From Colocasia esculenta (taxonomy: Eukaryota; Streptophyta; Magnoliopsida; Alismatales; Araceae): DNA of 64,000 nt. Under the pieces are notes generated by a model. The model was given only the letters and a program-made list of their open reading frames with translations. It had not been told where the DNA came from and did not search any database. The DNA lies in NCBI GenBank assembly GCA_014218235.1, contig CM024766.1, forward strand, positions 21,177,346-21,241,345, read 5' to 3'. Made by a program: the position numbers and the translations under genes. The first letter of the stretch is position 1, and each line of letters begins with the position of its first letter. Of the stretch, positions 11,578 through 22,314 are shown in pieces.

Positions 11578-13381
11578 TGTTGCCCAGTGGACGAGCCCAG
11601 AGGGGTGTGAATGGGACTTTAAGAAAAAAAAAATCTTCGGTCAATGAAACCCTGTTCACAAAATCGATTGCACAAACACACTTCGCAGATTGTTAGAGTT
11701 AGTACATGAAGGATAGAAGAAGCAAGGCAATGACTTAAAGGACACAGCGATGTATCCATGTTCGGACCTTCTTTCCACAGGAGTCCTACGTCCAGTCCCC
11801 AAGCAATCTCTTGGGATTTCACTATCTAGGGTACAGTCCCCCTATGGACACTACAACACCTGGATGCCCCACCAGGTCTTCTTCTCTTTCCGGGCAAGAA
11901 GGCAGCCCACTTCTTTTACAGGCTTAGAAGCTAACCTACTGGTACCCACCCCAGTGCGGTGCAACACCTAGCCTCACTGGTCTTCCTTCTCTCAAAGGGA
12001 ATAACACCCTGGTACCCTCAGGTCTTCCTTCACACACGAAGGGAAAAAACACAGACAATGTGTTCAAGAGAGGATGCCCCTAGATCAAGCTTACAGAGCA
12101 TGATCTAAAGCAAGGACTGAGAGGATAAAAAGATCTACAAAGAGAAACACTCTCAGTACAAAGGCTCTCACTAAGATCTACACTGAGCACAGAGAGCTAA
12201 GAGCTTGAACAGAAAGGAGTTTGTTTGCTTGGCTCTAGGAAAGCTCGCAGATGGTTGTAAGCGTTGCACCACTTAGCACCAGTTTTCTCACTTGTGTAGG
12301 AGTTTTATCTTGTATATATCTTCCATTCGAAATATGGACGTTGAAGTATCTGTTGTCACCAGGTCTTGGTATACGTTAGACTTCAAAGAGCTTGGAACTT
12401 GTTTTCAACAGTCTTCTTGCTCTCTCATGCACGTAGGAGAAGATCTTTTGAGATTACTTGCGTTTCCAACGTAGTAGTGGATTGCTGTCAGATGCCTGCA
12501 CACATTACAAGCTTAAACAGTGGACAGCTGGACTGTCTTTTGTTGTTAGTCAACGTTAGAAAGAATGTTTCATCAGAATAGTAACGCCATTTGTTGTATC
12601 TAAAAGATGCATACAGAGTAAGCACGATAATGGACGATATTGTCTGCATGCATGCAGAGATACGTTCAGTCTTCATTAAATGCACGGATGTCAGAAAGAT
12701 ATGTGCGAAGACTTTGACTATTCAACGCTCTTAAATATCAAGTCGTTATAAACATAGAATCGATGCATTCATGACTTATGAAATCGTTATGCACTAACCT
12801 CCAAATCGTTGTGATCAAGACGATATAATCAAATCGTTATGAGTTACAAGAAAATCCTTGTGATCGATAAAGAAATGTTGTAGAAGGCAAATCGATGTGA
12901 GGGCAAATCGTTGCGCTCACTTATCAAATCGTTATGAGCCTTATTGAATCGTTATGAAAGGTAAATCGAGAGCAAGACGATGTGATCATTAAAGAAATCG
13001 TTGTGACCAATCGTTGTTCTTACAAAGAAACGATGTGAATGAAGAAATCGATGTGAACAAATCGTTTTGGTCTCTTCACAAATCGTTATGAGAGACTTAA
13101 GAATCGTTCTGAGATTGATTCTCAACAGATCATTATGGCCACTTAAGAAATCGTTGTGAGATCGATTTCTTAACAAATACTTAATAAATTGATATGGCCA
13201 CAAAGCGAATCGTTCTGGCACATATAAATCTAGTACTTGAAGTGAAATCGATGTATATGAAATTAGACATTGACTTTATCATTTTAGTGCGCCATAAAAT
13301 AATCATAAATATTCATGAAATAATCTAATCATAAATTTTGTTAGCACCAAAATATGAGGGTAATAAAAGAGTGGTTCAACA
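11578..13381 (-). repeat. 3' LTR of element B (left copy)
   Basis: This matches 14890-16690 almost base for base. On the minus strand it begins TGTTGAACCACTC. It contains an array of AAATCGTTATGAG-like motifs (about 12780-13250) in its first third and a TATA-like GATATATACAAG (complement of about 12310-12321) further on. Short open frames here (11750-11971, 12292-12474) are chance. Confidence 0.92.
12780..13255. repeat. Array of AATCGTTATGA-type motifs in B's left LTR
   Basis: About twenty copies of a degenerate 9-12 base core (A)AATCGTTRTGA, spaced irregularly by about 15-30 bases, with variants ATCGATGTGA and TCGTTGTGA. The same array is in the other LTR at about 16070-16565. It lies upstream of the TATA-like site on the element's own strand, so it sits where U3 enhancers sit. 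Confidence 0.85.
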
Positions 13382-13397
13382 ATCTCCCCATTTTTTG
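13382..13397 (-). other. Polypurine tract of element B
   Basis: The minus strand reads CAAAAAATGGGGAGAT directly before the LTR start TGTTGAACC. This fixes the element's orientation as minus. Confidence 0.85.
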
Positions 13398-13840
13398 TGA
13401 TGATAAAATTTGTGCGAATTTTCTGACAAAGATACCTAAGACAAGAAAATACACAGAAAATTCACAGTGCATATTTACTCTCCCCTTTTTGTCACTAACC
13501 AAAAAGAAGGGTCTTACCATGCATATTCTCCCCTTTGAGAGAATTTCTTACCAGAGAGGGGTTCAACAATAATTGTGAAGATGAATAACTCCCTCTTAGC
13601 GAATGCTCCCCCTGAGTGTGAGACTCCCCCTAAGCATAAAGGCTCCCCCTGACAGGGAGGGTCCTCTTGAGGATTCTTTACTTGTTTATCGACAGGTGTT
13701 TCTTGGTGTGTCGACCTGTTGATCTCTTGACTGATTGTTTGTCAAGTCTTCAGAACTATTGCCTGCATTGATCTAAGAACAACTTGCAAACTTTGTCAGT
13801 AGCATTGTAGTTTACAGAAACAGAAATGTAAAACAGAAAT
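13398..13840 (-). other. Non-coding part of element B between gag remnant and polypurine tract
   Basis: No domain was seen. Three GCTCCCCCTGA-like or ACTCCCCCTAA-like blocks occur at 13604-13655, which on the minus strand are short purine tracts (TCAGGGGGAGC). They may be decayed or duplicated polypurine tracts. A full-length element would carry pol here. Confidence 0.6.
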
Positions 13841-14834
13841 TTAAACAAAAACTAAAACTAAAAGAACAGGATGTTTTTGAGCATCCTCTAACCATACCAC
13901 TTGAATGCCTTTTGTTGTTTTACTCATTAGGAGCAAATTGGCATTCTCTTCATCTTCTTGTGCCTGAACTATCTGAGGAGTTATCCTTAGTAACCGTAAA
14001 GGGTTTCCTTTGCGTTTCTTGTGTTTCTCCTCCTTTCTTTTCTTAGTTTTCTTCTTACTCTTGGCTAATATTTTTTGGATGATTTCTTCTTCTTCACTAT
14101 TACTATCACTATCACTGCTCTTATAGTCATTAGCAGTGTCTTCATCCGTAGTGCTTTCCCCAGCATTGAGTGCAATAGTTGGCCTTCTTCTGAAAGAGCT
14201 TTCTCCTAATCTCTTCATGTTGATCTCATGAGCCATGAGAGATCCCATAAGCTTTTCTAATGACATTGTGGAGAGGTCATTTACTTCTTCTATAGCTGTG
14301 ACCTTAGGAGTCCACTCCTTTGGAAGAGATCTTAGAATCTTTCAGATCATATCTCCCTGTCTATATTTCTTTCCCAATCATGCGAGTTCATTTATAATCT
14401 CAGTAAAGTCAGTGTACATTTGAGATATGGACTCACCTTGCTCCATTTGGAACTTCTCGTATTTTGTCACCATGATATCAATCCTGGTTTCTTTTACTTT
14501 GTCAGTTCCTTCATATGTAAGCTTCAGTGTTTCCTACAATCCTTTACCATTTTGCACGCAAAAACTATGTTGAACTCTTTCTTCTAAGAGCACAACACAG
14601 GATACTCTTAACTTTGTAGTTGAGGGAAATCTTCGTTCTATCATCGTCTGCCCAGTTTTGCCTTGAGTTTAGGACGACAAGATCTCCTTCTTCTATGATT
14701 GACCAAATCTGAAAGTAAAATCCTTGCAAGAAGTACTCCATTCTGGTCTTCCAGTAAGGATAATCTTCACCATCTAAGAGAGGGGGTCGATTGACAGACT
14801 GACCTTCAAAGTACCTTGCGCTGCCATGGATCAT
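13841..14834 (-). pseudogene. Element B gag remnant (copia type)
   Basis: The N-terminal piece (14834-14565) contains EGQSVNRPPLLDGEDYPYWK and RMEYFLQG, the start of copia-type Gag and almost the same as C's Gag (EGQSVNRPPLFDGEDYPYWK). A second piece (14266-13841) contains EKLMGSLMAHEINMKRLGES, which also matches C, followed by a Ser/Asp/Glu-rich and then a Lys-rich stretch. Frameshifts and stops separate the pieces. The zinc knuckle and everything after it are absent. Start chosen at the ATG 42 bases after the primer site. Confidence 0.85.
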
Positions 14835-14875
14835 TACACTTCAGATCGTTGGATCCTTCTTTGTCGAAGAGACTC

Positions 14876-14887
14876 GCTCTGATACCA
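14876..14887 (-). other. Primer-binding site of element B
   Basis: The minus strand reads TGGTATCAGAGC two bases after the 5' LTR end. It is a perfect match to the plant initiator tRNA-Met primer core. Confidence 0.9.
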
Positions 14888-14889
14888 CT

Positions 14890-16690
14890 TGTTTCCCAGT
14901 TGACGAGCCCAGGGGGGGGGTGAATGAGACTTTAAAAAAAAAAATCTTCGGTCAATGAAACCCTGTTCATAAAAATGATTGCACAAACACACTTCGCAGA
15001 TTGTTAGAGTTAGTACATGAAGGATAGAAGAAGCAAGGCAATCACACAAAGGACACAACGATATATCCTGGTTCGGACCTCCTTTCCACAGGAGTCCTAC
15101 GTCCAGTCCCCAAGCAATCTCTTGGGATTTCACTATCTAGGGTATAGTCCCCAATGGACACTACAACACCCTGGATGCCCCACCAGGTCTTCTTCTCATT
15201 CCCGGGCAAGAAGGCAGCCCACTTCTTTTATAGGCTTAGAAGCTAACCTATGGTACCCACCCCAGTGCGGTGCAACACCTAGCCTCAGCTGGTCTTCCTT
15301 CTCTCAAAGGGAATAACACCCTGGTACCCACAGGTCTTCCTTTACACACGAAGGGAAACAACACAGACAATGTGTTCAAGAGAGGATGCCCCTAGATCAA
15401 GCTTACAGAGCATGATCTGAAGCAAGGACTGAGAGGATAAAAAGATCCACAAAGAGAAATACACTCTCAGTACAAAGGCTCTCACTAAGATCTACACTGA
15501 GCACAGAGAGCTAAGAGCTTGAACAGAAAGGAGTTTTTTGCTTGGCTCTAGGAAAGCTCGCAGATGGTTGTAAGTGTTGCAGCACCAGTGGTTTTCTCAC
15601 TTGTGTAGGAGCTTTTTGTCTTGTATATATATCTTCCATTCGAAATATGGACGTTGAAGTATCCGTTGTCACCAGGTCTTGGTATACGTTAGACTTCAAA
15701 GAGCTTGGAACTTGTGTTCAACAGTCTTCTTGGTCTCTCATGCATGTAGGAGAAGATCTTTTGAGATTACTTGCGTTTCCAACGTAGTAGTGGATTGCTG
15801 TCAGATGCCTGCACACATTATAAGCTTAAACAGTGGATAGCTGGACTGTCTTTTGTTGTTAGTCAACGTTAGAAAGAATGTTTCATCAGAATAGTAACCA
15901 TTTTGTTGTATCTAAAAGATGCATACAGAGTAAGCACGATAATGGTGATATTGTCTACATGCATGCAGAGATACGTTCAGTCTTCATTAAATGCACGGAT
16001 GTCAGAAAGATATGTGCGAAGACTTTGACTATTCAACGCTGTTAAATATCAAGTCATTATAAACATAGAATCGATGCATTCATGACTTATGAAATCGTTA
16101 TGCACTAACCTCAAATCGTTGTGATCAAGACGATATAATCAAATCGTTATGAGTTACAAGAAAATCGTTGTGATCGATAAAGAAATCGTTGTAGAAGGCA
16201 AATCGATGTGAGGGCAAATCATTGCGCTCACTTATCAAATCGTTATGAGCCTTAACGAATCGTTATGAAAGGTAAATCGAGAGCAAGACGATGTGATCAT
16301 TAAATAAATCGTTGTGACCAAATCGTTGTTCTTACAAAGAAATCGATGCGAATGAAGAAAGCGATGTGAACAAATCGTTTTGGTCTCTTCACAAATCGTT
16401 ATGAGAGACTTAAGAATTGTTATGAGATCGATTTAACAGATCGTTATGGCCACTTAAGAAATCGTTGTGAGATCGATTTCTTAACAAATCCTTAATAAAT
16501 TGATATGGCCACAAAGCGAATCGTTCTGGCACATATAAATCTGGTACTTGAAGTGAAATCGATGTATATGAAATTAGACATTGACTTATCATTTTAGTGC
16601 GCCATAAAATAATCATAAATATTCATGAAATAATCTAATCATAATTTTGTTAGCACCAAAATATGATGGTAATAAAAGAGTGGTTCAACA
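14890..16690 (-). repeat. 5' LTR of element B (right copy)
   Basis: Starts (plus strand) TGTTTCCCAGTTGACGAGCC, ends GTGGTTCAACA. The TATA-like site is the complement of TGTATATATATCT (15622-15634), downstream of the motif array at 16070-16565 on the element's own strand. Primer site and gag follow on the minus strand, so this copy drives the element. Confidence 0.92.
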
Positions 16691-18818
16691 CAAACCGTCC
16701 ACTTGAAGTCGACCAAAGGTGAGTCAAATCATAACCAAACTTGCAAGGCTTATACCCCTAGAAAGAGGGTCCAGTCTAAATTCTAACCCAAGTGGAATGC
16801 CCAAATTCCATTTAGTATACGTGGAGTATTAAACATTTTCCTCCAAGTGGTCTGAACACAGGTTTTCTAGAAAAATGGGACTTCTTCAACCCAAAATTTA
16901 GGTTTCTCTCGCCAAACCTTAACATATCTTATACAATGTGTAGAGCATTCCAGTTATCTTTCGTTTCCCATGGTTTCATCGAATTTCAATGAGTAAATTT
17001 TGAATTATAAGTGTTTTACCAAAGTCGCACACTGTTAGGGCTTTTCCTATTCATTATATGTTGTATGTGATTCAAAACCGAATTAGAGCAAACCCACAAC
17101 ATGAAAGTTTTTCTACTAGTTGTCCTAGTCATGTCTTGTGTTGAACATTTTGTCTAAATGTCAATAGTTAGAGAGTTATAAGCATAGTAAGAGGGTCTCT
17201 GCATGATACTGCATTTCAGGTTGCACTTGGTTTTATGTTTGTGTTTGACTTGATTAAAGCCTATTGAAACCATCTTCTTTTCTAATTCGGATTTACTGGA
17301 AGCACCCTTGCATGTCTAGGTTGGTTTAAAACTCGTTTCGTGATTTTTCATGCACTGTACAATTTGTTCTTAATTTTAGAACAACCTTGTGTCAAAATAG
17401 GGAAAGTCTGATCTGTAATCGAAAGCACTGTCCTTTCTCTGTCAGATTTAGGCGCAGACCCTGTGAACGCGACGGCCCGATAGGCCGCGTTCTGAGGTCT
17501 TGTCGCGACAGAAAACCCGTCGCATTTTGAACGCAACGAGAGCCCTGTCGCTATCTCTCTGCCTATTCTGACAGCCTTGTCGGTTCTCACATCCCCTTGT
17601 CCCGTTTTGATCTGACCCCGTCGCGACCTTTACAAGTGTCCTCGCGACCAAAGGATTTTTCATGAAACCCCACCTATTTCTTTTACAAAACTTACTGGTA
17701 TACTTGAGGTTGTTTAAATATGATATTTAGCGTGTAATTCACATGTCTTAGGTCTAATCATTGCATGATGGTATATTTAATGGCCTAAAAGTGATTAACC
17801 CATTTAAAAGCCTTAATTACATGAATATTATTCTAATTGCTTTCTTAATGATATGATCATTCATGACACTTTTGATTTACTCTTGTTACCGCTTTAGCTT
17901 GATTAAATGATAATTATGATCTTAAAATCTTGTAAACCCATGTGTAGTTAAATGCATTGTCCATTGCATGCCATCATGTTAAGTGTTTTCCGCGAGTTTG
18001 AGACCGTGAATTGAGACGCGTACATCACTACACACTTGCACATCTAGGCAGCCCTTTCTGGGAAATTGGAAACTCTCTACCGGTCATTCTGAATCGGTAG
18101 ACTAGTGACCTTTTTTGCAGGCCTCCATAAATCTCCTCTGACCATGGATTCCCACATGGCAGATGAGTTGGTTGTACCATTGAAGTTCCCTAAAGATAGC
18201 GTGCACTTCCTCTCTCATCTTGTTCTCGTGAGTGTGATTTACAATCTAGATTAAAGCCATTAATGTAAAGATTGAATTCAAGTATAAATCATACCGTTAT
18301 GCTGCCAAATTTATCTCTCGACCATTGTTCTCATGAAATCATGTTCAATTTGCTTATTACTTTTCTCATCATCATCGTGAACATGACATTACACATGCTT
18401 ACATTTGAAACTCATTGGCCTTATTAATGATTGTGGGTATCTACATTTAAAATTTAATTGAGATGTTGACCCGGCACGGCGAGTGTCCAAGGGCTCCAGT
18501 TTAGCCCCAATGACGGAGAGACATAAATATAATGTTAACCATGGGGTATAATTTACTGGCGTTGCATCTGCGCTTGGAGTCGTGCGTGTCGTGTTGAATG
18601 ATAGATACAATAACCACATACACGTGTCCTGGAGTACATTCTTGATGGATCTTTTCTTGGTGTACATTAGTGTCTACGTGCCTGATTAGTGTTACATGAT
18701 CGTGCTCGTGCGTGCTTGCTTGCTTGCATGATATGGCCATCCTGCATTTATTACATTTACATGATATCTTGCCTCACTCTTGACAACATTGCTCGTATAA
18801 TCTTGCTCTATCAGATCA

Positions 18819-18835
18819 CTCTCTCTCTCTCTCTC
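18819..18835. repeat. (CT)n microsatellite in the 3' LTR of A
   Basis: About 17 bases of CT, the shorter allele of the array at 8471-8513. Confidence 0.9.
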
Positions 18836-19362
18836 ACTTGTTTAATGTATCATGTTTTAACGAGTTTTATTTATACTTGCATATCATTCATCGTACTTAC
18901 CTAGTTCTAAATTGCTAATCACTTATATCATTGCCCGCACATTGAGATTTAAATCCTACTAGACTAGTTTGCTCATCCCCTACTTTTATCCAATCTAGTG
19001 ACTATGAAATACAAGAAGAGGAGCTAGTCGAGGATGGGATGTGTCCGAGTGATGAGCGTTCCGAATATGAGTCTAGTTATAGTAGTTTGCTTTGAGTGAT
19101 AGATTCACGTAGTAGGAATGAGGAATAAAATGTACTTTTTCTTTTTATGAGTCTTAGTCCTGTAATAGTTTCTATTTGGAATACAATGAGTTGAGATTTG
19201 AATGCAATTTATATTGAGTTCCACATTGGGCCTATAATGATGTTGTGTTGTTAAACATAGTGTGTGCTAGCTAGAGGCTTATTTTTCAACTGTTCACTTC
19301 TGGGATATCGAATCGAATTATTCCAACTATTAATATCCGCTGCGTAATTCTGGGATGTGACA

Positions 19363-20040
19363 ATCCATGTGCTCTTAATCGGAAAGAAATGAGTTGACTT
19401 AGTCAACCGCTACTATTACCCACATTGCATCCATGGCACCTAGTCCTGGGTATTCCCATGATAAAATCATACCGATGCTATCCCACTTCCATTCTGGGAT
19501 TTCTAGTGGTAGCAATCCACTGGCCATTCGGAAATGCTCAGCCTTAACTTTCACGCATGTTAGACAATATGCCACATGGTTGCCACATCGCTTTTCATAT
19601 TTATCCACAAATAAGACCTTTTCAAGTCTTGGTATATCTTTGTTGATTCAGGATGAATTGTGTACTTTGACTGATGAGCTATATTTCACAACTTCTTCTT
19701 GAGTTCCCCATGATCAGGGACACATGTTCTTCCATGGAATAATAGTCTCCCATCAGATGCCAGAGAGAAATCTGGCCTTTGTTCTAGCTTCTCCCTAATC
19801 TCAACTAAGAAGGGATCCTCTCCTTGCTTCTCCTTGATTTCGGTTAGTAGGTCGAACTATTTTTGATATTGGAAATCATCACTTGTTTCTCCTTCTTCCC
19901 ATGTCAAAATTCAGACTTGCAAACTATTTTATGTAACTTCCATTCGCCCAGCATCATACTAGCTAGCATAGCTCCTGGTTGTCTACTTAGAGCATCTGCC
20001 ACCACATGGCTTTTCTTGGGTGATATTGAATGCAAGTCAA
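19363..20040 (-). pseudogene. Element F end of RNase H, integrase zinc finger and start of catalytic core
   Basis: Read on the minus strand from 20040, the sequence finishes the RNase H to integrase linker (HVVADALSRQP). After a less clear stretch it gives the integrase HHCC zinc finger (HQSKYTIHPESTKIYQDLK, then CLTC) and the start of the core (IPEWKWDSIGM, then WVIVAVD). It joins seamlessly to 56278 on one side, across element E, and to 5384 on the other, across element A. Several stops are present; not functional. Confidence 0.85.
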
Positions 20041-20962
20041 TGTACGGTCCTCGAATTTTGGCCCTTTTTAGCCAGATTTTTAGTCATGTAATGTTTAAAT
20101 GCTTTGTTTATATAGCCATGTGTAATATGTATATGTGTCTATATATATATTATATCTATATATATTCTGCATATTGTATTTTAATAATGTTGTACATGTA
20201 TATAAGCTTGTCTGATAATGTACATATTGTTTTATTCATATTGTATAGATGATGTACAATATACACTACATTTTCATGTATATATGTATATAGTGTATGG
20301 ATGTTTGTCTATTTCTTTCTGTTCTGGCCGAAGTGCATGTTAACGTCAACATGCATCGACGTTTAGGGAGAAGTCGACGTCCAAATCGATGGACGCCAAC
20401 TCCAAGTAGATGGCCAACAATGTGGACGTCTATTTCCCAAAATCTATGTGTTTCGATCTAGAGACGGCCGCGATTTCCTCGATTCTTGTTTTTGAAACCG
20501 TCTCCCAACTGTAGGATACCCTATCCATTGCGTACCCCAACCCTTGGTTTCTGTAAAAACTCTCTTTTTCGGCCGAATTAGTTCCTTTGGCTCTCTGTGA
20601 AAACCCGAGAAACTCTGTGTGAAACCCGAACTTTGGAGACCTAAATCTAGCTGTTCAGTGCGACTTCCGGCGTTCTTCTTCGACTGGAAGGAGCTCTGAA
20701 CATTGAGGAAGGCTTCCCCGACTCTGGTGTGCAGTCTACATCAACATAGAACCTGAACTGGGAGGATTTAGGGTGTCTTCTTGGCTAGGCCGAGAGAGAT
20801 TCTCGACAAATAATTCAATCTAACAATTTTTAAGGGGCAAGTAACCAGTGTATTTATCCCTAGTCATGTCTAGTAGGTCCTAGGAATTTTTTAGAATTTT
20901 CCCTCGTGTCCCGGAACCCCCATTCACAAAGATTCATCCATTCAGTCTGTGTTCCTATAGAC
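20041..20962 (+). repeat. 5' LTR of element E, first part
   Basis: This matches 53380-54305 of the 3' LTR. It contains a TA microsatellite near 20141-20165 and a transcribed-looking stretch after 20560. It is interrupted at 20963 by element D and resumes at 46438. The open frame 19863-20252 crosses the F/E junction and is chance. Confidence 0.9.
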
Positions 20963-21244
20963 TGTTGAGGTTCTCAATATTGAATGCTTAATGAGAATGC
21001 TAAGCCACAAATCACATCTTTAGTTTTGATTATGAGCATGAACATTTCATGGACAAATTTGGTGAATGTTAAGTAATGAAACTTGATGATAATTACTCTT
21101 GGAATGCAAATGAAACAAACATGTTAATTGATCATTTATATGTCATTACATCTTCCTAACTTAGTTCTTTTATATAGGTGAGATACTATGCAAGACATGT
21201 ACCAACAAGGTTCAAAAGATCAAGAAAAGCAAGAAATCAGGCCC

Positions 21245-21435
21245 CTGTCGACAGCCAGAAAGGCCCCTGTCGACAGCTACAATCAGCCAGAAAGCCATAC
21301 CTCAGGACAAGAGTGCCTATCGACATTACCAGTGTCGCCTGTCGACAGCCACTGACAAGAAACTGTCTCCCGAACTCCCAATCCTATGCCTGTCAACACC
21401 TATCGACAGGAGCACCCAGTGTTTGTCGACAGACA
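21245..21435. promoter_or_regulatory. CTGTCGACAG palindrome array in the U3 of D's 5' LTR
   Basis: There are three perfect palindromes plus variants CTATCGACAT, CTGTCAACAC, CTATCGACAG and TTGTCGACAG. The corresponding part of the 3' LTR (45418-45605) has four perfect copies (45440, 45491, 45574, 45596). Their position just upstream of the TATA box suggests binding sites for a dimeric regulator. This role is an inference. Confidence 0.6.
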
Positions 21436-21517
21436 AAGAAAACCTTCAGATTCGGAAAGTTTTTAAGTTGCCAACATGGTGGTTCCAACTACCACGTCTC
21501 TCCATATGTGGACACCA

Positions 21518-21527
21518 CTATATAAGC
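21518..21527 (+). promoter_or_regulatory. TATA box of D's 5' LTR
   Basis: CTATATAAGC, a near-ideal plant TATA box, conserved at 45692-45701 in the 3' LTR. Transcription would start some 30 bases downstream. Confidence 0.7.
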
Positions 21528-22240
21528 TATCTTTGAAGGTAATCTTGTACAGAAGCAGCCTCTACCAAAAACCCTAGAGAAGTTCAAGAACAAGAGGTGT
21601 TGCTACTGCTCTGCTTCTCCCTGTTGTTCAGTTGATCACTGTTGATCCTGCAGTATTGAAGTCTGATCGTCGTGGATTCAAGCCCTCTCCATCAAGTTGT
21701 GTCCCTCAAAACGAAGCTTGAAGTCCATCCAGACGTTCATCAAAGAGTTCGTTCAGGATTTGTGTTTCAACTCAGAACTCTTCCCTGTTTTACTTTTTAC
21801 ATATCCGTGTGTGTGTGGTTGTGTCTCAAGCAGTCCTTGTGCTTGATTCACGTGGCTTGTGTTGTTCTGATCGTGGCTTCACATCAGGCAACTCGTGTGT
21901 GTGAGTTTGTTGTTGAACTAGCTCATAAGCAGTCTTTTCTGCATGTGTGTGTGGACCGTGACGTAGGATACACAAGTTGTGTACTCCGAACCATGTAAAA
22001 CTGTGTCCTATGGGTTGAACATTTCTACGTTAGATGTTTGGTAGCACGGTGTCTCTACACACGTCTGATAGATTGTTTCTCTATCCATTGTCAAGTTACA
22101 CACATCAAAGTTTAGCTTAAACTCTGTTACAGTTTTCACAGTCTGTCTTCGTGAAAAGAAGCTAATAAGAACTTTTAATTGATAGTAATCTATTCAATCC
22201 CCCTTCTAGATTACCATATAGGGAATTCCGCAACCTTTCA

Positions 22241-22257
22241 TTGGTATCAGAGCAAGG
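22241..22257 (+). other. Primer-binding site of element D
   Basis: TTGGTATCAGAGCAAGG directly follows the LTR end and matches the initiator tRNA-Met primer core. Confidence 0.92.
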
Positions 22258-22314
22258 TTTCTCCGATTTACTGTTATACTTGTTTGATCTTACGATCAGG
22301 AGAACTTTGATCTC

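Larger units (their letters stand above)
11578..16690 (-). mobile_element. Element B: gag-only Ty1/copia retrotransposon
   Basis: Ends are TGTTGCCCAGTGGACGAGCC and GTGGTTCAACA, with perfect 5-base duplications CAAAC at 11573-11577 and 16691-16695. LTRs of 1804 and 1801 bases enclose only 1508 bases. On the minus strand the order is LTR, primer site (14887-14876), gag remnant, polypurine tract (13397-13382), LTR. There is no pol. LTR start, LTR motif type and Gag are all close to element C, a full-length copia element, so C-like elements are the likely source of enzymes. The LTRs look very similar to each other, suggesting a fairly recent insertion; identity was not computed. Confidence 0.92.
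5385..19362 (+). mobile_element. Element A: gag-only Ty3/gypsy retrotransposon with large LTRs, itself carrying element B
   Basis: Ends are TGTAGCACCCC and GGGATGTGACA, flanked by the perfect 5-base duplication ATCCA at 5380-5384 and 19363-19367. It has a 5' LTR of 3660 bases, a primer site, a broken gag of about 1 kb, about 0.3 kb without genes, a polypurine tract and a 3' LTR. No protease, reverse transcriptase, RNase H or integrase lies between gag and the 3' LTR. This matches the class called TR-GAG (terminal repeats plus gag only) and implies mobilisation in trans. The nearest relative in the window is F. The target was F's integrase gene. The copy of B in the 3' LTR is younger. Confidence 0.92.
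10644..19362 (+). repeat. 3' LTR of element A, split by element B
   Basis: The LTR runs 10644-11577 and resumes at 16691 (TSD CAAAC repeated) to 19362. Without B and one TSD it is about 3601 bases, close to the 3660 of the 5' copy. It keeps the donor-like AAAGGTGAGT (16716-16725), the CG motif cluster (about 17440-17650) and the shortened CT array. No genuine coding sequence was seen. Confidence 0.92.
20963..22240 (+). repeat. 5' LTR of element D
   Basis: This matches 45133-46432. Between 21240 and 21435 it holds three exact copies of the 10-base palindrome CTGTCGACAG (21245, 21267, 21339) and several variants. About 80 bases further is a TATA box, CTATATAAGC (21518-21527). This gives a plausible promoter order of motif array, TATA, transcript start. 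Open frames 21178-21525 and 21672-21998 are chance. Confidence 0.92.
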
